Assembly: GCA_938028765.1 (NCBI GenBank)
Contig: CALIZF010000032.1
Coordinates: 1-46,563, forward strand
Source: an uncultured Paracoccaceae bacterium
Lineage (GTDB): Bacteria > Pseudomonadota > Alphaproteobacteria > Rhodobacterales > Rhodobacteraceae
Direction: 5' to 3'
Length of the DNA: 46,563 bases
Every line of letters starts with the position of its first letter. Within the stretch, counting starts at the first letter, position 1. A model generated the notes under the pieces. That model saw only the letters and a list, made by a program, of their open reading frames with translations. It was not told the origin of the DNA and made no database searches. The position numbers were made by a program, and so were the translations under genes. Of this stretch, positions 1-11,159 are shown one piece after another.

Positions 1-389
1 AGCTTCCCCGCATCATCAGACCCCGAAACCCAAAAGCCCCAGAACCCTCCGCGGGTCAGACATGCAAAACAGTCGCCGCCGATCGCAGCTCAACCGCCCG
101 CATGTCCCCTCATCTCATCACACCTGTCAAAGAGCGCGGAAAACGCCGCCGGGTTCCCCTTATTGCGAGGGGTCGTGCCGACCACGCTTGTCCCAGATTT
201 TCACCGCCACCGTCAGTCCCGAAGGCCATCCCGTCGCGGTGAGCGGCTATTTAGGCCCCGCGTCCGACCCCCGCAAGAGGAAAATTCACGGGCCGGCACG
301 ATTTTTGCGGAAAGACAGGATCCTGCGATCAGACGCCGGCCGGCGACATCATCTTGCTCGCGCGCCCGGATTGACGCGGCGTCCGCGCA
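1..389. other. Left-edge stretch without a recognisable gene
   Basis: I see no convincing gene here. The open frames are short, rich in Arg and Pro, and lack a sensible ribosome-binding site. The part from about 110 to 330 is less GC-rich than the neighbouring coding DNA, as expected for intergenic or regulatory sequence. A small CCCCT/AGGGG inverted repeat lies around 156-172; it is too weak to call a terminator. The stretch lies downstream of msrQ. Confidence 0.5.
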
Positions 390-998
390 TCATGCCGGCC
401 GGCGCGCCCGCCAGAGCACCCGCAGGCCGACCAGCGCCGCCACCGCGGCGAGGTAGAGAATCGGCTCGATCGGCCAGCGCTTGACCAGCCAGACATAATG
501 CACCGCGGCCGCCAGCGCGGCCGGATAGACGAGAAGGTGCAGCCGCCGCCACGCCGCCGCTCCCATCCGGCGCATCGCCGAATCCGTCGAGGTCCAGGCG
601 AGCGGAACCAGCATCAGGAACGCCGCCGCACCCGCGACGATGTAGGGCCGCTTCACGAGGGCCGCCCCGATCTCGGCCCATCGGAACTGCAGGTCGAGCG
701 CCACCCAGACGGCGACATGCAGCGCGGCATAGCCGAAGGCGATCAGCCCCACCGCCCGGCGGAACCGGATCAGGTTGATCCCGGTCAGCCGGCGCAGCGG
801 CGTGATGCACAGCCCCGCGATCAGGAACTGCAGGGCGTAGAGCCCAAGGTCCTGTTCCAGCCGCCTGACCGGATCGACGCCGAGACCGCCCGCGAACAGC
901 AGCATCACCAGCCACAGGGCCGGGAGAACGCCCAGCACATAGACCACGGCCGGCGGCACCGGCCGCAGGGCACCGTTGATCGCTGCGGCCACCGTCAT
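390..998 (-). CDS. msrQ: MsrQ, haem-binding membrane subunit of the MsrPQ methionine sulfoxide reductase
   Basis: A 202-residue polytopic membrane protein of the ferric-reductase-like YedZ/MsrQ family. In the family it is an inner-membrane b-type cytochrome that passes electrons from the quinone pool or flavin to periplasmic MsrP. The sequence shows about six hydrophobic segments. Histidines sit in the expected membrane positions, in AALHVAVW and in RRLHLLVYPAALAAAVHYVW, and are the likely haem ligands. The start codon overlaps the msrP stop by one base (TGATG), so the two are translationally coupled. The length is typical. The upstream partner makes the call secure. Confidence 0.95.
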   Translation of the reverse strand: MTVAAAINGALRPVPPAVVYVLGVLPALWLVMLLFAGGLGVDPVRRLEQDLGLYALQFLIAGLCITPLRRLTGINLIRFRRAVGLIAFGYAALHVAVWVALDLQFRWAEIGAALVKRPYIVAGAAAFLMLVPLAWTSTDSAMRRMGAAAWRRLHLLVYPAALAAAVHYVWLVKRWPIEPILYLAAVAALVGLRVLWRARRPA

Positions 999-1912
999 CA
1001 GTAGTTCGCCCGCAGGTCCATGCCGGCGTAGAGGCCCGCCACTTCATCACCGTAGCCGTTGAACATCAGCGTATCGCGCCGCCGGCCGAACAGGCCGTCG
1101 CCGATCCGCCGCTCGCTCGCCTGGCTCCACCGCGGATGGCTGACCTCGGGGTTCACGTTGGAATAGAACCCGTATTCCCGCGGGGCCGCGTCGTTCCAGC
1201 TGGTGAAGGGCTGGGTCTCGGTCAGGGTGATGCGGATGATCGACTTGATCGACTTGAAGCCGTATTTCCACGGCACCACCAGACGGATCGGCGCGCCGTT
1301 CTGCTTCGGCATCGGCTCGCTGTAGAGGCCGGTCGCCAGGATCGTCAGGGGATGCATCGCCTCGTCGAGGCGCAGCCCCTCGCGATAGGGCCAGTCCAGC
1401 ACGCGCCGCGCCACGCCCGGCATCTCGTCGGGACGCAGCAGCGTCTCGAAGGCGACGTATTTGGCGCCCGGCTGCACGCCCACCCGGTTCAGAAGGCCCT
1501 GCAGCTCGAACCCGACCCAGGGGATCACCATCGACCAGGCCTCGACGCAGCGGAAGCGGTAGATGCGTTCCTCCAGCGGCTGGTCCTTCAGGACATCGGC
1601 AAGGTCGTAGGTGCCCGGTCGGTCCACCAGCCCGTCGATGACGATCGACCACGGGTCGGTGGTCAGGCGCTGCGCGTTGCGCTTGGGGTCGCCCTTGTCG
1701 AGGCCGAATTCGTAGAAGTTGTTGTAGGACGTGATGTCGTCCCACGAGTTCGGCGCCTCGTCGGTCGAGAAGCGGCCTTTCGGCAGCCTGGCGGCGGCAG
1801 GCCCGGCGGCGGCCAGCGCGGCCGCGCCGGCGATCAGCGCCCGACGGTTCAGCCAGAGCGGTTTCGGCGTCACGTCGGCCCAGGTCGGGTCCGTCTTCCG
1901 CGGATGGCGCAT
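998..1912 (-). CDS. msrP: MsrP, periplasmic molybdopterin methionine sulfoxide reductase catalytic subunit
   Basis: A 304-residue protein of the YedY/MsrP sulfite-oxidase-fold family, which reduces protein-bound methionine sulfoxide in the periplasm. The N-terminus has a twin-arginine signal ([13 protein letters not shown], about residues 21-33), consistent with export of a folded molybdenum enzyme. RCVEAWSM around residue 121 contains the molybdenum-ligating cysteine (Cys122). I chose the ATG at 1912 because GGGAG lies 7 bases upstream and it gives a normal-length N-terminus. An in-frame ATG at 1933 and codons further out are possible but less likely. It is followed directly by msrQ. A divergent exported DUF302 gene begins about 150 bases upstream. 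Confidence 0.95.
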   Translation of the reverse strand: MRHPRKTDPTWADVTPKPLWLNRRALIAGAAALAAAGPAAARLPKGRFSTDEAPNSWDDITSYNNFYEFGLDKGDPKRNAQRLTTDPWSIVIDGLVDRPGTYDLADVLKDQPLEERIYRFRCVEAWSMVIPWVGFELQGLLNRVGVQPGAKYVAFETLLRPDEMPGVARRVLDWPYREGLRLDEAMHPLTILATGLYSEPMPKQNGAPIRLVVPWKYGFKSIKSIIRITLTETQPFTSWNDAAPREYGFYSNVNPEVSHPRWSQASERRIGDGLFGRRRDTLMFNGYGDEVAGLYAGMDLRANY

Positions 1913-2066
1913 CGCAGTCTCCCTCTCGGTCATGCCCTGCATACGGGCGGGCGCGGCAAAAGGTTTCTCACCTTTTCGTACCGCCGCGGACGAGCCGCGG
2001 CTTTCCCCGCGCCGGCAGGCGTGATACATTCATCCCGCTGCATATGATCAGCAGGGGAGGATCGCC

Positions 2067-2513
2067 ATGATCGCCGACATCCGGGCCGCCGCGCTGGCCG
2101 CCGCGCTGGCCGCAACACCGGCCCTTGCGGACGGAATGATCGAACGCACGGTCGAGGGCGATTTCGCCGACATCGCCTTTGCGGTCGAAAGCGCGATCAT
2201 CGGTCGGGGGCTGGTGATCGACCACACCAGCCATGTCGGCGCGATGCTCGAACGCACGAAGGGTGACGTTGGCGCCACCGCCACCGTGTTCACCGCGGCC
2301 GACATCTTCCAGTTCTGCTCGGCCACCTTCAGCCGGCAGGTGATGGAGGCGGATCCTGCCAACATCCGCTTCTGCCCCTACGGCATCTACGTCTGGGAAC
2401 GGCCCGATGCGCCCGGCAAGGTGACTGTCGCCTTCCGCGACTATCCCGATGGCCCCATGCAGGTGGTCGAGGGCCTGCTGTCGGGGATCGTCGCCGAGGC
2501 GCTCGGCGACTGA
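2067..2513 (+). CDS. Exported DUF302-family protein
   Basis: A 148-residue protein with an alanine-rich signal peptide (cleavage likely after ALA near residue 21) followed by one DUF302 domain. The family pattern is visible: an early segment about a form of the protein acting on 'AFAVESAIIGRGLVIDHTSH', a middle FCSA segment, and a C-terminal region with the sequence ANIRFCPYGIYVWE. Two cysteines, in FQFCSA and RFCPYG, could form a disulfide. A GGGGAGGA ribosome-binding site lies just upstream. The biochemical role of DUF302 is not established. The gene is divergent from msrPQ, so a link to periplasmic redox stress is possible but only inferred. Confidence 0.8.
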   Translation: MIADIRAAALAAALAATPALADGMIERTVEGDFADIAFAVESAIIGRGLVIDHTSHVGAMLERTKGDVGATATVFTAADIFQFCSATFSRQVMEADPANIRFCPYGIYVWERPDAPGKVTVAFRDYPDGPMQVVEGLLSGIVAEALGD

Positions 2514-2691
2514 CGCGGGATAACAGCGGTTCACGAGATTCTGACTGGAAGCGCCTGGAGCCCACGGCTTAGGCGATTCAGGCCGCGGGTCAAGCTGCAC
2601 TCACACACCCGTGCGGTCATCCGGTGTGGGCGGACAGGCCGTATAGGTTGCGTTGCCGCACCGGCGGCAGCGATCAAACGGAGTGTGACCC

Positions 2692-3162
2692 ATGATCCGC
2701 AAGTTTCTTCTCTCGGCGACCGCCGCCTTTGGCATCGCCGGTGCCGCGAACGCCGCCGACATTGTCGATACCGCGGTCGGCGCGGGCAGCTTCAACACGC
2801 TCGTCGCCGCGGTCCAGGCGGCCGGCCTTGTCGATACGCTGAAGGGCCCCGGTCCGTTCACCGTCTTTGCACCGACCGACGAGGCTTTCGCCGCGCTGCC
2901 GGCGGGCACGGTCGAGAACCTTCTGAAGCCCGAGAACAAGGCGATGCTGGTCGCCGTGCTGACCTACCACGTCGTGCCGGGCAAGGTGATGTCCACCGAC
3001 CTGTCCGAAGGGCTCAAGGCCGCGACCGTCCAGGGCGCCGAAGTCACGATCACCCTCGACGGCGGGCCGAAAGTCAATGGCGCCAACATCGTCGCAGCCG
3101 ACGTCGCGGCGGACAACGGCGTGATCCATGTGATCGACGCGGTCATCCTGCCGCCGTCGTGA
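2692..3162 (+). CDS. Exported fasciclin (FAS1) domain protein
   Basis: A 156-residue protein with a signal peptide (cleavage near AANA-AD, residue 21) and a single FAS1 domain. The two conserved FAS1 boxes are clear: H1 as [11 protein letters not shown] (about residues 56-66) and H2 as [12 protein letters not shown] near the C-terminus, with a YH motif between them. FAS1 domains generally mediate adhesion or matrix contacts; in bacteria the single-domain form is secreted or periplasmic and its exact role varies. GGAG lies 8 bases before the ATG. A clear intrinsic terminator follows about 20 bases after the stop, so this looks like a single-gene unit. Confidence 0.9.
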   Translation: MIRKFLLSATAAFGIAGAANAADIVDTAVGAGSFNTLVAAVQAAGLVDTLKGPGPFTVFAPTDEAFAALPAGTVENLLKPENKAMLVAVLTYHVVPGKVMSTDLSEGLKAATVQGAEVTITLDGGPKVNGANIVAADVAADNGVIHVIDAVILPPS

Positions 3163-3183
3163 TACGAACCCCATGGATGCAGC

Positions 3184-3212
3184 GCCGGGCAGGTCAACCT
3201 GCCCGGCCTTTT
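3184..3212 (+). terminator. Intrinsic terminator after the fasciclin gene
   Basis: A perfect 10-bp GC-rich stem (3184-3193 pairing with 3198-3207) closes a TCAA tetraloop and is followed by C and TTTT. This is a textbook Rho-independent terminator and ends the transcript of the fasciclin gene. Confidence 0.88.
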
Positions 3213-3373
3213 ACTTATCCGGCGGCCGGTGGGCCGCCGCGCGACGCTCCGCCCTACCGCCGGGTTTGCGCAGCGGGGCGAGCCGCCGGCAACGCCGGTC
3301 GTCTCCCTCTGCATCCGCAACGCTCGGGCGAAGCGGCTGACCTTCGCGCGCCGCCGCAGCAGGGCGGCCGACC

Positions 3374-3390
3374 CCGGCCCGAGGGGCCGG
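3374..3390 (-). terminator. Possible terminator hairpin beyond clpB
   Basis: A 7-bp perfect stem (3374-3380 with 3384-3390) with a 3-base loop lies about 10 bases past the clpB stop. There is no T tract, so it could equally be a chance GC-rich palindrome. Confidence 0.35.
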
Positions 3391-3400
3391 TCCGCGACTG

Positions 3401-6016
<2,616 letters not shown>

Positions 6017-6572
6017 CCGCATTCTCCTTGTCCTGGCACCGCCTGCGGACGCCCGCTGTGGCACGCCCGCTACGGCCTCGTCCGGGACATGGGAAAACCC
6101 GGGCGCGCCGGCAAGGCCCTCGGGTCAGAATCTCGCGGACACCCCCCGACAGGCAGGCCGGCATGGCCGAACCGGGCGACGGTAACGGTGCAAGGGTCGA
6201 ACCGCCTTCCCGCGGTTGCGTCGGACAGCGGGCGGCGGCCGTCGCGCGGCGTCGGGCCTGCACCGGCGAACCGGTCGCTTCCGACCTTGCCGACCGCACA
6301 GTCGGTTCCGGCGAACGGCCCGCCGGGCCGGCCGTCCCTGATCCGGAGGGCGCGCCTTGGCCCGTCATGCGCCTGATGCCGCCCCGCGGGGTTGCGGGCG
6401 TCGCCCCGGACACTGGCCGCCAACGCGCCGGGCTGCCCGTTGCCGGACGAAGCCGACGGCCCGCTGCGGCGAAGCCCGCCCCTTGGCACATGTTCATGGC
6501 ATAGCCGGTCCGGGGATGCGCGAGGTGACGTCAACGCATCTCCTGGTCCGCCGCTGCGGAGGTCCGCGAGGC
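6017..6572. other. Intergenic region upstream of clpB without a convincing gene
   Basis: About 550 bases separate the clpB start from the stop of the next minus-strand gene. Open frames exist on both strands but they are Arg/Pro/Gly-rich, share no recognisable motif and lack ribosome-binding sites. The only element I can support is the heat-shock-type promoter at 6087-6115. I see no tRNA cloverleaf. Confidence 0.55.
6087..6115 (-). promoter_or_regulatory. Candidate heat-shock (RpoH) promoter of clpB
   Basis: Read on the minus strand, CTTGCCG (6109-6115), a 15-base spacer and CCCATGT (6087-6093) resemble the RpoH consensus of CTTGAAA and CCCATnT. The -10 box fits well; the -35 box matches in CTTG only. 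It would place the clpB transcript start near 6080 with a leader of about 65 bases. clpB is a standard RpoH target, which supports the reading. Confidence 0.6.
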
Positions 6573-7346
6573 TCAGTCGCGCAGCTTCGGCGTCAGCAGG
6601 CGCGCAGGCCGCGCCGCCTCGGCCGCCTTGAAGAGGCTGAAGGTCTGGTTGACGTAGTTCACGATCCCGCCGATGTGGTCGAGGTAGGCCATCAGGGCCG
6701 GGGTCTTTTCCGCCTCGACCAGCTGCACCGGGCGTTCCGGCCCGTCATGCTCGAACTGCACGTAGAACAGCGGATCGCCGCGCCGCAGCACGATGTCCTT
6801 CTGAGGTTCGTGCCATTCGAAGGCCCACATGATCTGCCGCGGCCAGACGCTGACCGGGAACCGTCCGCCGAAGATCGTGCCGGGCAGGGGATCGGGCCGG
6901 TAATGCGCGAAGGGCGCAAGCTGGGTCATGTACACCGTCTCGTCCGCGACGAAGACGTAAGGAAGGATCAGCTGGATGGTCGGCCGGTCGGGGTAGCGCC
7001 ATTCCACCTCGCTCACCAGCGTCAGGAGCTCGCCCAGCTTCGACCCGCGAACAGGGCTCGCGATCCCGGCGCGGTTCACCAGCTTGGCCTTGCCGTCCTT
7101 GTCGCGGTCAAAGCCGATGTGCAGGTCGAACGGACAGCGCACGAGGAAATAGCGGCTTTCCATCTGGATCACCGCCGGGCATCGCGCGGCGCTTTTCGCA
7201 TGCGCCCGGTTGGTCTGGCGGAAGCTGACCCGTTCTGGCGGATCGTAGAGCAGCCCGCCCTTGTCGTTCGCCCGGAACCAGCCGACCATCACGGGCCCGG
7301 ACCGCGGCCCGTCGTCCTCGCGCACAAGATTGACCGCGATCTCCAT
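6573..7346 (-). CDS. Conserved-looking protein of unknown function, 257 residues
   Basis: I do not recognise the family. The protein is soluble: no signal peptide and no membrane segment. It is rich in aromatic residues in its second half (VSVWPRQIMWAFEWH). Its C-terminal tail contains YLDHIGGIVNYVNQTFSLFK and ends in a basic segment. The ATG at 7346 is chosen because GGAGG lies 6 bases upstream; a TTG 18 bases earlier has no such site. Codon use matches the flanking genes, so it is very likely a real gene. It stands alone between the clpB upstream region and the pseudouridine synthase, which gives no functional hint. Confidence 0.75.
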   Translation of the reverse strand: MEIAVNLVREDDGPRSGPVMVGWFRANDKGGLLYDPPERVSFRQTNRAHAKSAARCPAVIQMESRYFLVRCPFDLHIGFDRDKDGKAKLVNRAGIASPVRGSKLGELLTLVSEVEWRYPDRPTIQLILPYVFVADETVYMTQLAPFAHYRPDPLPGTIFGGRFPVSVWPRQIMWAFEWHEPQKDIVLRRGDPLFYVQFEHDGPERPVQLVEAEKTPALMAYLDHIGGIVNYVNQTFSLFKAAEAARPARLLTPKLRD

Positions 7347-7482
7347 CCCGGGCCTCCACCGCAACCAAGGCGATGCTGGAAAAAGCCGGCCGTGCGGGCA
7401 AGCGGAAAAACGCGGGCACCGGAACCCGGTTCGAACCGCGGGAACGGTTCGGCGGACGGGTATCGCGCGGGCGGCCCTCGCC

Positions 7483-8136
7483 TCAGAACGGGCAGGCGAC
7501 CGCGAAGGTCGCCCAGGTCCCGCCCGAAGGATGGCGCAGCGTCAGGCTTTCGGCGTGCAGCATCAGCCGCGGCCAGTCGTCGCGCGCCGGCCCCGCCGCG
7601 TAGATCGGATCGCCGAGGATCGGATGGCCAAGCTCGGCCATGTGCACGCGCAGCTGATGGCTGCGCCCGGTCAGCGGCGTCAGCCGCACCCGCGTGGTGT
7701 CGCCTTCATGCGCGATCACCTGCCAGTCGGTCTGCGCGGGGCGGCCCTGCGCATGATCCACCTTCTGCCGCGGCCGGTTGGGCCAGTCGGCGCAGAGCGG
7801 CAGGTCCACCCGACCCGAGGCCGGCGCGAGCCGCCCCGAAAGCCGGGCCTGATAGGCCTTGCGCACGACGCGCCCCTCGAACTGCTTGCCGAGGTGCCCC
7901 TGCGCCGCCTTGTCCCGCGCGAACACGATGACGCCCGAGGTGTCGCAGTCCAGCCGGTGGACCAGCAGCGCCTCGGGATGCACCGCCCGAAGCCGCGCGA
8001 TCAGGCAATCCTCGCGCCCCGGCTCCTTCCCCGGAACGGTCAGAAGGCCGGACGGCTTGTCGAGCACCAGCAGACGGTCGTCGGCATGGATCACCGAAAG
8101 GGGCACGTGGGGGGGCGTATAGGTGAACTCGAGCAT
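7483..8136 (-). CDS. RluA-family RNA pseudouridine synthase
   Basis: A 217-residue enzyme of the RluA/RluC/RluD superfamily, which isomerises uridine to pseudouridine in rRNA or tRNA. The signature HRLDCDTSG (residues 60-68) contains the catalytic aspartate (Asp63). The flanking family blocks DKPSGLLTVPG and GRSHQLRVHM are present. The compact form with no S4 RNA-binding domain matches RluA itself (23S U746 and tRNA U32) rather than RluC or RluD, but target assignment from sequence alone is uncertain. I chose the ATG at 8136 because the protein homology begins there; the open frame continues upstream with Arg/Ala-rich sequence that looks non-coding. Confidence 0.9.
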   Translation of the reverse strand: MLEFTYTPPHVPLSVIHADDRLLVLDKPSGLLTVPGKEPGREDCLIARLRAVHPEALLVHRLDCDTSGVIVFARDKAAQGHLGKQFEGRVVRKAYQARLSGRLAPASGRVDLPLCADWPNRPRQKVDHAQGRPAQTDWQVIAHEGDTTRVRLTPLTGRSHQLRVHMAELGHPILGDPIYAAGPARDDWPRLMLHAESLTLRHPSGGTWATFAVACPF

Positions 8137-8361
8137 CGCTTTGCCCTGCGCCCCCGGTGCCGCACCGTCAAGGCCCAGGTGTTTGACAGGCCCGTGCGCG
8201 GCCGCGCCCTGCGGTGAGGGACCAAGAGGTCGGTCCCGCCCCCCCGGGAAAGACCCTGCCGCTGCCCGACATGCGGCGCGGGTCACCCGTTTCTGGGCGC
8301 GGCTGCGCAAGGCCTGCGCCCTGCCGCCCGCCGCCTGCGCCCGGCTGCCCTCGCGGCGGCG

Positions 8362-8844
8362 TCAGGACGCCCGGGCGAAGGTCTCGTCGAGGATCACCTG
8401 CAACGCCTCGGCGTCCGCCGGGCCGAAGGCCGCCGGCGTGTCGCTGTCGATGTCGAAGACGCCGATCAGCCGCCCCGAACCGTCCCGAACCGGCAGGACC
8501 AGTTCCGACCGGGTCGAGGACGAACAGGCGATGTGGCCCGGAAAGGCGTCCACGTCGGGCACGATCTGCGCCGCACCGCTGCGCGCGCAGGCACCGCAGA
8601 CGCCACGGGCGAAGGGGATGACCAGGCAGCCATGTCCGCCCTGGTAGGGGCCGATCTTCAGAAGCTCGGGCGCCACGACCCGGTAGAACCCTGTCCAGTC
8701 CGCCAGCGGCAGCGCAAGGTGAACCTCGCAGGCGACCGTGGCCATCAGCGCGATCGCGTCGGTCTCGCCCGCGGTCAGGCTGCGGATCGCGGCGGCCAGC
8801 GCGGGATAGTCGGGCGCGGCGACGGTCGGGGCGTTGACGCTCAT
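8362..8844 (-). CDS. msrC: Free methionine-(R)-sulfoxide reductase, GAF-domain type (fRMsr)
   Basis: A 160-residue single GAF-domain protein that reduces free methionine-(R)-sulfoxide in the cytoplasm. The family hallmarks are clear: DWTGFY, LKIGPYQG, GCLVIPFARGVCG, ACSSSTRSE and GVFDIDSD. The three redox cysteines are Cys73, Cys83 and Cys107; their spacing of 10 and 24 residues is the same as in the E. coli enzyme (Cys84, 94, 118 from memory). The start ATG at 8844 overlaps the stop of a small upstream frame by 4 bases (ATGA). It is the second methionine sulfoxide repair system in the window, after msrPQ. Confidence 0.92.
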   Translation of the reverse strand: MSVNAPTVAAPDYPALAAAIRSLTAGETDAIALMATVACEVHLALPLADWTGFYRVVAPELLKIGPYQGGHGCLVIPFARGVCGACARSGAAQIVPDVDAFPGHIACSSSTRSELVLPVRDGSGRLIGVFDIDSDTPAAFGPADAEALQVILDETFARAS

Positions 8845-9107
8845 GCGCGGGCGGTCGCGAACCGGGCCGCGACAACGGGCAGGATCGGCCCGGTCCCGCG
8901 GGGTGCCGTGAGCGTGCAACGGGCGAGGTTGCGGCGGGTGGCGGGCGCATCGGTCGGGTTGCCGGGGTCGCGCGCCGGGCCGCGCAGGATGCGCAGGACG
9001 CCTCCGCGCAGGACCGGGCGGCGCATGTCGCCCGGCTTGCAGCTCTGTGCGCCCCTCAGCGGGACGCGCCCTGCGCGCGGTGCACGCGCGATCGTGCCGT
9101 CTGGCAT
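8841..9107 (-). CDS. Small basic protein of unknown function, coupled to its neighbours
   Basis: An 88-residue frame that I do not recognise. Its ATG (9107-9105) overlaps the thiolase stop as TGATG, and its TGA overlaps the start of the methionine sulfoxide reductase as ATGA. About 87 percent of its codons end in G or C, like the real genes around it. These three observations argue that it is translated. The product is Arg- and Pro-rich with two cysteines and no signal peptide or membrane segment. The alternative is a chance frame in GC-rich DNA, with the neighbour using a more distant ribosome-binding site. Confidence 0.5.
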   Translation of the reverse strand: MPDGTIARAPRAGRVPLRGAQSCKPGDMRRPVLRGGVLRILRGPARDPGNPTDAPATRRNLARCTLTAPRGTGPILPVVAARFATARA

Positions 9108-10282
9108 CACAGCCGCTCCAGCGCGATGGCCGTGCCCTCGCCCCCGCCGATGCAGATGGCCGCCACGCCGCGGCGCGCCCCGCGGGCCTCCATCGCGTTG
9201 AGCAGCGTCACCATGATCCGCGCGCCCGAGGCCCCGATGGGATGGCCGAGCGCGCAGGCCCCGCCGTTGACGTTGACGCGGTCGTGCGGCACGCCGGTTT
9301 CGGCCATGAAGGCCATCGGTACGACTGCGAAGGCCTCGTTCACCTCCCACAGATCGACATCCTCGATCCGCCAGCCGAGGCGCGCCAGCAGCTTGCGGGC
9401 AGCCGGGATGGGGGCCGTCGGAAAGTCGGCCGGGGCCTGGGCGTGGCTGGCGTGCCCGCGGATCACGGCGCGCACCGGCAGGCCTGCGGCGCGCGCCGCA
9501 TCCGCCCCCGCCAGCACCAGCGCGGCAGCACCGTCCGAGATGGACGAGGAATTGGCCGCCGTCACCGTCCCGTCCTTGCGAAAGGCGGGCTTCAGCGTCG
9601 GGATCTTCTCGGGACGGGCGGTCATCGGCTGTTCGTCGGCCGCGACCGTCACCGCACCCTTCCGACCCTCGACCGTCACCGGCACGATCTCGGCCGCGAA
9701 GGCGCCGCGGGCCTGCGCGTCCAGCGCCCGGGTCAGCGACGCGGTGGCATAGGCGTCCTGCGCCGCACGGCCGAACTGGAACGCCTGGGCGCAATCCTCG
9801 GCGAAGGTCCCCATCAGGCGGCCGCGATCATAGGCGTCCTCGAGCCCGTCGAGGAACATGTGATCGATCACCTGCCCGTGGCCCAGCCGCGCACCTCCGC
9901 GCATCTTCGGCAGAAGGTAAGGGGCGTTCGTCATGCTTTCCATGCCCCCCGCCACGGCGATGCCGACAGCGCCGAGCGCGATCTGGTCTGCCGCCAGCAT
10001 TACCGCCTTCATCCCCGATCCGCACATCTTGTTCAGCGTGGTGGCCGGCACGCCCTGCGGCAGACCGGCGGCAAAGCCCGCCTGACGCGCGGGCGCCTGG
10101 CCCTGGCCCGCGGGAAGGACGCAGCCCATCACCAGCTCCTCCACCCGGTCGGGCGCCACAGCCGCCTGCGCCAGCGCTGCGCGGATCGCGGCCCCCCCCA
10201 GTGCGGGCGCGGCCATCTCGGCGAAGGCGCCCTGGAAGCCCCCCATGGCGGTCCGCGCCGCCCCGACGATCGCCACATCCAT
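9107..10282 (-). CDS. Acetyl-CoA C-acetyltransferase (thiolase)
   Basis: A 391-residue thiolase of the biosynthetic/degradative type II superfamily, catalysing reversible condensation of two acyl-CoA units or cleavage of 3-ketoacyl-CoA. All catalytic residues are present: Cys87 in NKMCGSGMKA, the NEAFA motif, His347 in GGACALGHPIGASG, and Cys377 in ICIGGGEGTA. The spacing matches the well-known Zoogloea enzyme (Cys89, His348, Cys378). The length is standard. It is not next to phaB or beta-oxidation genes, so whether it serves polyhydroxybutyrate synthesis or degradation of acetoacetyl-CoA cannot be told. It starts the minus-strand run that continues with the 88-residue frame and fRMsr. Confidence 0.95.
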   Translation of the reverse strand: MDVAIVGAARTAMGGFQGAFAEMAAPALGGAAIRAALAQAAVAPDRVEELVMGCVLPAGQGQAPARQAGFAAGLPQGVPATTLNKMCGSGMKAVMLAADQIALGAVGIAVAGGMESMTNAPYLLPKMRGGARLGHGQVIDHMFLDGLEDAYDRGRLMGTFAEDCAQAFQFGRAAQDAYATASLTRALDAQARGAFAAEIVPVTVEGRKGAVTVAADEQPMTARPEKIPTLKPAFRKDGTVTAANSSSISDGAAALVLAGADAARAAGLPVRAVIRGHASHAQAPADFPTAPIPAARKLLARLGWRIEDVDLWEVNEAFAVVPMAFMAETGVPHDRVNVNGGACALGHPIGASGARIMVTLLNAMEARGARRGVAAICIGGGEGTAIALERL

Positions 10283-10375
10283 CGCCCTGCCCTCCGCCTC
10301 CGGTCCGGCCAGTGCTTACCGGATCGTAACCTCTGGCGTCCAGCATCCCCGTCGGTGCGACTGGCGGAGGATGGG

Positions 10376-10708
10376 ATGCAGGTTTCCAGCGAAGTGCAGG
10401 GGGAAACGCTCGTCGTCCGGGTGGACGAGGCGCGGATCGACGCCGCCGTGGCGATCCAGTTCAAGGACCGGATGCGCGAACTGGTGCGCCAGCCGGTGCC
10501 GGTCGTCCTGTTGGACCTCAGCCGGGTAAACTTCCTCGACTCGAGCGGCCTCGGCGCGGTGGTCGCAGTGATGAAGCTGCTCGGCCCCGGGCGGCGGCTG
10601 GAACTCGCCGGGCTGACCCCGACGGTGGAAAAGGTCTTCCGCCTGACGCGGATGGACGGCGTCTTCACCATCCACCCCGCAGCGCCCGCGCAGACCCATG
10701 CCGGATGA
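10376..10708 (+). CDS. STAS-domain anti-anti-sigma factor
   Basis: A 110-residue single STAS domain protein of the SpoIIAA/RsbV type. Such proteins bind and sequester an anti-sigma kinase when unphosphorylated. The phosphorylation motif NFLDSSGLGAVV is present (Ser56/Ser57), preceded by the usual PVVLLDLS strand. GGAGG lies 5 bases before the ATG at 10376. Its 3' end overlaps the next gene, an RsbW-like ATPase, by 11 bases, the standard arrangement for a partner-switch pair. No sigma factor or PP2C phosphatase gene is nearby, so the output is unknown. Confidence 0.9.
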   Translation: MQVSSEVQGETLVVRVDEARIDAAVAIQFKDRMRELVRQPVPVVLLDLSRVNFLDSSGLGAVVAVMKLLGPGRRLELAGLTPTVEKVFRLTRMDGVFTIHPAAPAQTHAG

Positions 10709-11159
10709 TCCGCCGGCGGAGCCGCAGCCCGTCCGCCTCCGCATCGTGTTCTGCGCCACGCCGCTGGCTGTGCGGCAGGTGCTGCACCGCCTGATCGCCG
10801 ATCTCGAGGGGCGCGGCATTCCTGCCGAGGCGCGCAGCGCGGCAGAGATCGTGCTGGCCGAGGCGCTGAACAACGTGGTCGAACACGCCTACGCCGAGGC
10901 CACAGGCGAGATCGAGTTCGAGCTTGCGCCCGAGCCAGACGGGCTGCGCTGCTCGATCGTGGACCACGGCAGCGCCATGCCGGAGCTGCGGCTGCCCGAA
11001 GGCACCCTGCCCGCGGGGGATGAACCGGCCGAGGGGGGATTCGGCTGGTTCCTGATTCGCAGCCTCGCCCGCGACCTGCGCTACGACCGCATCGGGGGCA
11101 CGAACCGGCTGAGCTTCAGCCTGCCGGCGACGCTGGCCCCGGACAATCCAACCCCTTGA
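10698..11159 (+). CDS. RsbW-like anti-sigma factor / serine protein kinase
   Basis: A 153-residue GHKL ATPase of the RsbW/SpoIIAB type, expected to phosphorylate the STAS protein encoded just upstream and to bind a sigma factor or other target. The N-box EALNNVVEHAY (about residues 55-65) supplies the Mg-binding Asn and catalytic Glu. The G1 box is VDHG (about 88-91) and the G2 box is GGFGWFLI (about 112-119). There is no receiver, sensor or membrane segment. The 11-base overlap with the STAS gene implies coupled expression. Confidence 0.9.
   Translation: MPDDPPAEPQPVRLRIVFCATPLAVRQVLHRLIADLEGRGIPAEARSAAEIVLAEALNNVVEHAYAEATGEIEFELAPEPDGLRCSIVDHGSAMPELRLPEGTLPAGDEPAEGGFGWFLIRSLARDLRYDRIGGTNRLSFSLPATLAPDNPTP

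Noticed and set aside
1913..2029. Longer N-terminus for MsrP
   Set aside because: It would precede the twin-arginine signal with unrelated basic sequence; the ATG at 1912 has the better ribosome-binding site.
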